This document shows, piece after piece, positions 14,421 to 17,978 of a DNA stretch of 17,978 nucleotides (position 1 is its first letter; the number at the start of each line of letters is the position of its first letter). The translations under genes and the position numbers were made by a program. The notes below the pieces were generated by a model, which did not search any database, was not told the origin of the DNA, and saw only the letters and a program-made list of their open reading frames with translations. Origin of the DNA: Lachnospiraceae bacterium. GTDB lineage: Bacteria > Bacillota > Clostridia > Lachnospirales > Lachnospiraceae. The DNA lies in contig JAJPZP010000023.1 of NCBI GenBank assembly GCA_021204285.1, forward strand, positions 1-17,978. The letters run 5' to 3'.

Positions 14421-15475
14421 TCACAGGATCGTCCCGCCCCCCGCCACGTACTCCCCGTCATAGAGCACCAGCGCCTGTCCCGGCGTCACCGCGCGTACCG
14501 GCTCATCAAAGACGCATTCAATCTCGTCCGCGCCGCTGCGCCGCACTGTGCAGGGCGCTCCGGCGTGATTGTAACGGATCTTCGCGAGAAAGCGCCGCTC
14601 CCCTTCAAACGCCTCTGTCCCCATCCAGTTCAGATGGTTCGCCCGCAGGCTTTGCCGGAAGACGTCTGTCGTCTCCCCGAGCACAACTTCATTCGTCTCC
14701 GGACGGATCTCCAGCACCACAACGGGCCGCCCCAGCGCGATCCCCAGCTTCTTGCGCTGACCAACCGTGTAATGCGTGATTCCCTTGTGTCTTCCGACCA
14801 CCGTTCCGTCCTTCCAGACAAAATTTCCCTCCGGTACCTCCACACCGGACTGCTCCTCGATAAAATGAGCATAATCATGGTCCGGCACGAAACAGATCTC
14901 CTGGCTGTCCGGCTTGTGCGCCACGGGAAGCGCCAGGCGTTCCGCGATTGCGCGAATTTCATCCTTCTCATATTCGCCGACCGGCATCAGGGTGTGTGCA
15001 AGCTGCTCCTGCGTCAGACTATAAAGCGCATAGGTCTGATCCTTCGCGGTGGTAACCGATTTTCGCAGCGCATATCTGCCGTTTGCGAGACGCTCGATCC
15101 GGGCATAGTGTCCTGTCGCGATATAGTCTGCGCCAATCTCCAGGCTGCGCTTAAGCAGAGACTCCCACTTCACATAGCGATTACAGGCGATGCAGGGGTT
15201 CGGCGTGCGCCCGTGCAGGTATTCGTCCATAAAATAGTCGATGACGCATTCTTTAAATTCCTGCTTAAAGTTCATGACGTAATGTGGAATTCCAAGCTGC
15301 GACGCCACGCGGCGCGCGTCCTCGACCGCTGTAAGACCGCAGCAACCGCCATTTTCAGCAACCGTGGCCGGAGTATCATCCTGCGAGATCTGCATCGTCA
15401 CGCCAATGCCCTCCCAGCCGCCACCGAGGAATCCACTCCGCCGGACATCCCGACGACGACCTTCTTCCCGCTCAT
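14421..15475 (-). pseudogene. mnmA: tRNA-specific 2-thiouridylase MnmA, frameshifted near the 5' end
   Basis: MnmA thiolates U34 of Glu, Gln and Lys tRNAs, using sulfur relayed from a cysteine desulfurase. The ATG at 15475, 1 nt after the nifU stop, opens [20 protein letters not shown], the perfect PP-loop start. That frame then meets TGA at 15398-15400 after 25 residues. The rest of the protein continues in another frame ([14 protein letters not shown] on to GGGTIL at 14421), open from a GTG at 15401. Both catalytic cysteines are there (TPNPCIACN and DSQEICFV). Compared with the family, about seven residues between VAA and WEGIGVTMQ are missing, which fits a deletion of about 22 bp. The GTG-started 326-residue product lacks the ATP-binding loop and should be inactive. 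Confidence 0.88.
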
Positions 15476-15476
15476 T

Positions 15477-15920
15477 TTAATATTCTTCCTCTTCCTCACC
15501 CTCGTGAATATCAGACTTCGGCTTCTTCAGTCCCTCAATCTGGATGCCATTCTTCTCCGCATAATCCCAGAGCGCCGCATGAATGGCCTCTTCCGCAAGC
15601 AGGGAACAGTGCACCTTCACGGGCGGCAGTCCGTCCAACGCCTCCATCACGGCCTTGTTCGTCACCTCGAGGGCCTCGTAAATCGATTTACCCTTCACAA
15701 GTTCCGTCGCCATGCTGCTCGTCGCCACAGCAGCGCCACAGCCGAAAGTCTTAAACTTCACGTCACGTATAATCTGATTTTCATCGATATCAAAATAGAT
15801 TCGCATGATATCGCCGCACTTCGCGTTGCCGACCGTGCCGACACCGCTCGCGTTCTCGATCTCCCCGACATTTCTCGGATTCTGGAAATGATCCATCACT
15901 TTATCACTGTACACAGCCAT
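15477..15920 (-). CDS. nifU: NifU/IscU-type iron-sulfur cluster scaffold protein
   Basis: A 147-residue scaffold on which [2Fe-2S] or [4Fe-4S] clusters are assembled from cysteine-desulfurase sulfur. It starts MAVYSDKVMDHFQNPRNVGE, the hallmark of the family. The three ligand cysteines are C35 (NAKCGD, with the conserved Asp37), C61 (KTFGCGAA) and C105 (VKVHCSLLAEEA). It ends with an acidic tail, EGEEEEEY. It corresponds to the N-terminal IscU-like domain only; the C-terminal Nfu domain of nitrogen-fixation NifU is absent. A ribosome site, GAGG, is about 9 nt upstream. It lies 207 nt downstream of nifS, an unusually wide gap in this otherwise tight operon. Confidence 0.96.
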   Translation of the reverse strand: MAVYSDKVMDHFQNPRNVGEIENASGVGTVGNAKCGDIMRIYFDIDENQIIRDVKFKTFGCGAAVATSSMATELVKGKSIYEALEVTNKAVMEALDGLPPVKVHCSLLAEEAIHAALWDYAEKNGIQIEGLKKPKSDIHEGEEEEEY

Positions 15921-15950
15921 ACCTTATTTCCTCTTTTCTTTTTTGTTTTA

Positions 15951-16117
15951 CAGTTCAGAACAGCACGAAATGGAAAGACAGGCTGTGTAGGTTTACCTAC
16001 TAAAGACTGTATTTTCATTTCGAAATAGGCGGAACGCCCATCAAGCCTCAGACATATGACGCACAAGCGGCATATAGCCTTCGAAGAAGACGGTCTGTGG
16101 CCTGCTGTTCTGAATAG
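15951..16117. repeat. Inverted-repeat-bounded element in the nifS-nifU spacer
   Basis: The 207-bp gap between nifS and nifU (15921-16127) holds no reading frame. TTCAGAACAGCA (15954-15965) and its exact complement TGCTGTTCTGAA (16103-16114) are 12-bp inverted ends around about 137 bp. A TTA triplet flanks the bounded segment on both sides. Inside are GTAGGT-TT-ACCTAC, extended by outer ACAG/CTGT pairing, and the palindrome ATTTCGAAAT. This looks like a small non-autonomous element or a structured RNA; neither is proven. Confidence 0.5.
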
Positions 16118-16127
16118 TTACTTTCTT

Positions 16128-17318
16128 TCAATGATTCCTCTTCACAAAGTCTTCATAGAGCGGCGACATGCTGCGCAGACGCTCCACAATTTTCTTAATG
16201 GATTCCACCACGTAATCAATATCCTCCCTCGTGATCTCCTCGCTTAAGGTCAGGCGCAGCGAGCCGTGCGCGATCTCGTGCGGCAGGCCGATGGCAAGCA
16301 ACACATGCGAGGGGTCGAGCGAGCCGGAGGTGCAGGCCGAGCCGCTGGAGCCGCAGATGCCGTCCATATCCAGCATAATGAGCAGCGACTCGCCCTCGAC
16401 AAACTGGAAGCTGAAATTCGCGTTGTTCGGCAGGCGCTTCGTGCGGTGCCCGTTCAGCCTCGTGTACGGAACCTCCTTCAGCACGCGGTCAATCAGATAA
16501 TCACGAAGCTCCCGCTCCTTATCCGTGCGCTCTTTCATCGTACGGGCCGCACGCTCCACCGCCGCGCCGTAACCGACGATACCCGGTACATTCTCCGTGC
16601 CCGCGCGACGCTTTCGCTCCTGCGCGCCGCCGTGCACGAAGCTGCGGATCTTCACTCCTTTGCGGATATAAAGGAAGCCGCCGCCCTTCGGGCCGTTCAG
16701 CTTGTGCGCGCTCGAGCTCAGCATGTCGATGTGCAGTTCCTCCACGTTGATCGGAAGCTGGCCGAAAGCCTGCACCGCGTCCGTGTGGAAGAGGATACCA
16801 TGCTCCTTCGCGATCTCGCCGATCTCCTTGATCGGCTGCACCGTCCCGATCTCATTGTTCGCGAACATCACGCTGATCAGGATCGTCGTCGGGCGGATCG
16901 CCTTTTTCAGCTCGTCGAGCTTCACCATGCCGAACTCGTCCACGTCGAGCCAGGTCACCTCAAAGCCGTGCTTCTCCAGCCACTGCCCCGTGTGCAGGAT
17001 CGCATGGTGCTCGATCTTCGTCGTGATGATATGGTTTCCCTTCGAGCGGTAAGCCTCGGCCGTGGCCTTCAGCGCCCAGTTATCCGCCTCCGTGCCGCTG
17101 CCGGTAAAATAGATTTCCTCCGGCTGCGCCCCAAGCGTTGCCGCGATCTGTTCGCGCGACTTCGTGATGGCCTCCTTGCTCTTCTGGGAAAAATTGTATA
17201 CGCTGGACGGATTGCCGTACAGCTCTGTAAAATACGGAAGCATCGCCTCCACAACCTCCGGCGCGGTCTTCGTCGTCGCCGCGTTGTCCAGATAAATCAA
17301 TCTCTTCTCTTCACCCAT
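16128..17318 (-). CDS. nifS: Cysteine desulfurase NifS/IscS family
   Basis: A 396-residue PLP enzyme that takes sulfur from cysteine and passes it to the scaffold NifU and normally to MnmA. Motifs: IYLDNAATTKTAPEV at the start, GSGTEADNWA, IEHHAI (the histidine that stacks on PLP, about 104), FHTDAVQAFGQ (D180), SAHKLNGPKG (PLP lysine K206), RAGTENVPG, and the active-site cysteine loop GSSGSACTSGS (C329). ATG 17318 is preferred over the GTG at 17342 because AAGGAG lies 10 nt upstream and the protein then begins MGEEKRLIYLDNAATT. This start overlaps the end of iscR. The long SACTSGS loop region resembles the NifS/IscS group I enzymes. Confidence 0.96.
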   Translation of the reverse strand: MGEEKRLIYLDNAATTKTAPEVVEAMLPYFTELYGNPSSVYNFSQKSKEAITKSREQIAATLGAQPEEIYFTGSGTEADNWALKATAEAYRSKGNHIITTKIEHHAILHTGQWLEKHGFEVTWLDVDEFGMVKLDELKKAIRPTTILISVMFANNEIGTVQPIKEIGEIAKEHGILFHTDAVQAFGQLPINVEELHIDMLSSSAHKLNGPKGGGFLYIRKGVKIRSFVHGGAQERKRRAGTENVPGIVGYGAAVERAARTMKERTDKERELRDYLIDRVLKEVPYTRLNGHRTKRLPNNANFSFQFVEGESLLIMLDMDGICGSSGSACTSGSLDPSHVLLAIGLPHEIAHGSLRLTLSEEITREDIDYVVESIKKIVERLRSMSPLYEDFVKRNH

Positions 17319-17325
17319 GTTCCAG

Positions 17326-17790
17326 TCACTCCTTCTTCTCACAACCTGATACGGGAATCTGATCTTTCTTTTGTAGTTTCCGGCTCTCCTCGACGAGATC
17401 GCTTAAGAGCATCTCGTCCACGGTGCGGTTGATACTCTCATTGATGCGCTGCCAGACGTACTTCGTAACGCATACATCGGAGCCCTCGCAACCACTCTCC
17501 TCCCAGAGTCCCGGGCAGTCCACCGGATCGAGGCTGCCCTCCAGCGCGCGCAGCACGTCGCCGACTGAGATCTCCTCCGCCGGTCGCCCCGGCACATAGC
17601 CACCAGCCGCTCCGCGCAGGCTGCATACCAGCCCCGCCCTTCGGAGCTTCGCGATCAGCTGTTCGAGATAGCTCTCCGAAATATGCTGTCTGGCCGCAAT
17701 CGCCGCGATCGACACCGGGCCGTCCTCGGCGTACAGCGCGAGATCTACCATTGCCCGCAGGCCGTATCGCCCTTTTGTAGAAAGCTTCAT
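17326..17790 (-). CDS. iscR: Rrf2-family regulator, IscR-like with three-cysteine cluster site
   Basis: A 154-residue Rrf2 regulator, predicted to sense iron-sulfur cluster status and to repress the operon it heads. The N-terminus MKLSTKGRYGLRAMVDLAL is the family signature. The winged helix covers about 1-60 with the recognition region HISESYLEQLIAKLRRAGLV. SLRGAAGGYVPGRPAEEISVGDVLRALEG follows, then a cysteine loop with C92, C101 and C107. Those three cysteines indicate an IscR type able to hold a [2Fe-2S] cluster. ATG 17790 is chosen over the GTG at 17799 because it gives the canonical start. Its stop (17326) is 7 nt before the nifS ATG in transcription order, so the genes are coupled. Confidence 0.9.
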   Translation of the reverse strand: MKLSTKGRYGLRAMVDLALYAEDGPVSIAAIAARQHISESYLEQLIAKLRRAGLVCSLRGAAGGYVPGRPAEEISVGDVLRALEGSLDPVDCPGLWEESGCEGSDVCVTKYVWQRINESINRTVDEMLLSDLVEESRKLQKKDQIPVSGCEKKE

Positions 17791-17810
17791 CGTTATCACC
17801 CCGCTTTAAT

Positions 17811-17829
17811 TCCGAGTATTTTAGTCGGA
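17811..17829 (-). promoter_or_regulatory. IscR type 1-like operator
   Basis: On the minus strand CCGACTAAAATACTCGG (17812-17828), with flanking T and A, forms TCCGA-9 nt-TCGGA. It fits the core of the E. coli type 1 IscR motif (YYGACT-R-WWW-Y-AGTCRR) at 16 of 17 positions, the exception being ACTC in place of AGTC. It lies just after the predicted start site, where a bound repressor would block transcription. Confidence 0.7.
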
Positions 17830-17840
17830 TTTCAAGAATG

Positions 17841-17869
17841 ATATTACCATCCGTCTTCTGTTCTGTCAA
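17841..17869 (-). promoter_or_regulatory. iscR operon promoter
   Basis: Minus strand: a perfect -35 TTGACA (17864-17869), a 17-nt spacer and -10 TAATAT (17841-17846; 4 of 6). The predicted start is near 17834, so the IscR-like operator begins about 5 nt downstream of it. The leader to ATG 17790 is about 44 nt. The same 120-bp gap must hold the promoter of the divergent spoVB-like gene. Confidence 0.8.
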
Positions 17870-17909
17870 GCCCTCTTTTTACATATCATGAGAAAAAAGT
17901 GATTTTTTT

Positions 17910-17978
17910 ATGAGACAGTTCTCTCTTTTCCTGAAAGGTACGATGATTCTCACCCTGGCCGGGCTGCTGACCCGAACC
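17910..17978 (+). CDS. SpoVB/MurJ-like polysaccharide flippase, 5' end only
   Basis: From ATG 17910 the frame stays open to the edge and encodes 23 residues, with FLKGTMILTLAGLLTR as the visible core. This resembles the very conserved start of stage V sporulation protein B and related MOP-family lipid flippases, in which FLKGT is followed by the first membrane helix and a TR. SpoVB acts in spore cortex synthesis; relatives flip lipid II. The fragment is short, so the family call rests on this motif alone. The ribosome site is poor (a purine-rich AAAAAAGTG before a T-run). Confidence 0.65.
   Translation, partial: MRQFSLFLKGTMILTLAGLLTRT

Noticed and set aside
15390..15420. Programmed ribosomal frameshift in mnmA
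   Set aside because: No slippery heptamer or downstream structure is visible, and a -1 shift would still leave out about six residues of the helix after the PP-loop.
14565..16028. Long plus-strand open frame of 487 codons across mnmA and nifU
   Set aside because: It lies antisense to mnmA and nifU, is rich in histidine and arginine with no recognisable motif, and has no ribosome site. It is a by-product of GC-rich codon use on the other strand.
16018..16070. Intrinsic terminator at the GGCG/CGCC pairing in the nifS-nifU spacer
   Set aside because: The stem is only about four pairs and no T-run follows, so it was kept as part of the spacer element.
16266..17432. Long plus-strand open frame of 388 codons over nifS
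   Set aside because: Exactly antisense to nifS, low-complexity arginine and leucine content, no start signals.
17870..17909. Sporulation sigma-factor promoter before the spoVB-like gene
   Set aside because: CATATCAT resembles a sigma-E -10 element, but I found no matching -35 at the right distance.
1..17978. tRNA, rRNA, CRISPR array or transposase
   Set aside because: Reading both strands showed no cloverleaf with CCA context, no spaced identical repeats and no transposase-like protein.

Overview
The window looks like a chromosomal segment of a Gram-positive, spore-forming Clostridia bacterium, most likely a Lachnospiraceae relative. The pointers are strong AGGAGG-type ribosome sites, sigma-A-like promoters, a spoVB-like gene start at the right edge, the order ruvA-ruvB-zapA-U32-ftsW-pbp, and an iscR-nifS-nifU-mnmA cluster. 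This placement is inferred from gene content, not from a database match. Coding density is high and most genes lie on the minus strand. No tRNA, rRNA, CRISPR array or transposase was seen.

Region 1 (1-4270) is a more AT-rich accessory block. It holds a RelB/DinJ antitoxin overlapping the start of a RelE/ParE toxin that runs off the left edge, two different AAA+ ATPases of the AAA_14/DUF4143 type with nuclease-like C-termini, and one unrecognised plus-strand gene between them. A 33-bp tandem repeat (4196-4274) lies exactly where this block meets the conserved operon.

Region 2 (4275-11562, minus) is a six-gene operon read ruvA, ruvB, zapA, U32 peptidase, ftsW/rodA, class B penicillin-binding protein. 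It joins Holliday-junction processing to septal or elongation peptidoglycan synthesis. A good promoter precedes ruvA, and a LexA-like box overlaps its -35. The ftsW frame has an in-frame amber codon inside its last membrane helix, and the expected C-terminal tail is intact beyond the stop.

Region 3 (11569-14417) holds an OmpR/EnvZ-type two-component pair (minus) whose promoter predicts a leaderless mRNA. Divergent from it is a PHP histidinol-phosphatase-like gene with its own promoter and a TTG start. It converges on mnmA with a 3-nt gap.

Region 4 (14421-17829, minus) is iscR-nifS-nifU-mnmA, the iron-sulfur and tRNA thiolation operon. IscR is predicted to control its own operon through a site almost identical to the type 1 IscR motif. 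mnmA is frameshifted just after its PP-loop by an apparent deletion of about 22 bp. A 207-bp spacer between nifS and nifU contains a small element with inverted-repeat ends. The right edge (17910 on) is the start of a divergent spoVB-like gene.

The clearest unexpected signals are the two gene lesions (ftsW amber, mnmA frameshift), the LexA-like control of a recombination plus cell-wall operon, the leaderless response-regulator promoter, the nifS-nifU spacer element, and the repeat at the island boundary. I found no clearly new multi-gene system. The paired AAA+ ATPases with the unknown gene next to a toxin-antitoxin locus are the nearest candidate.
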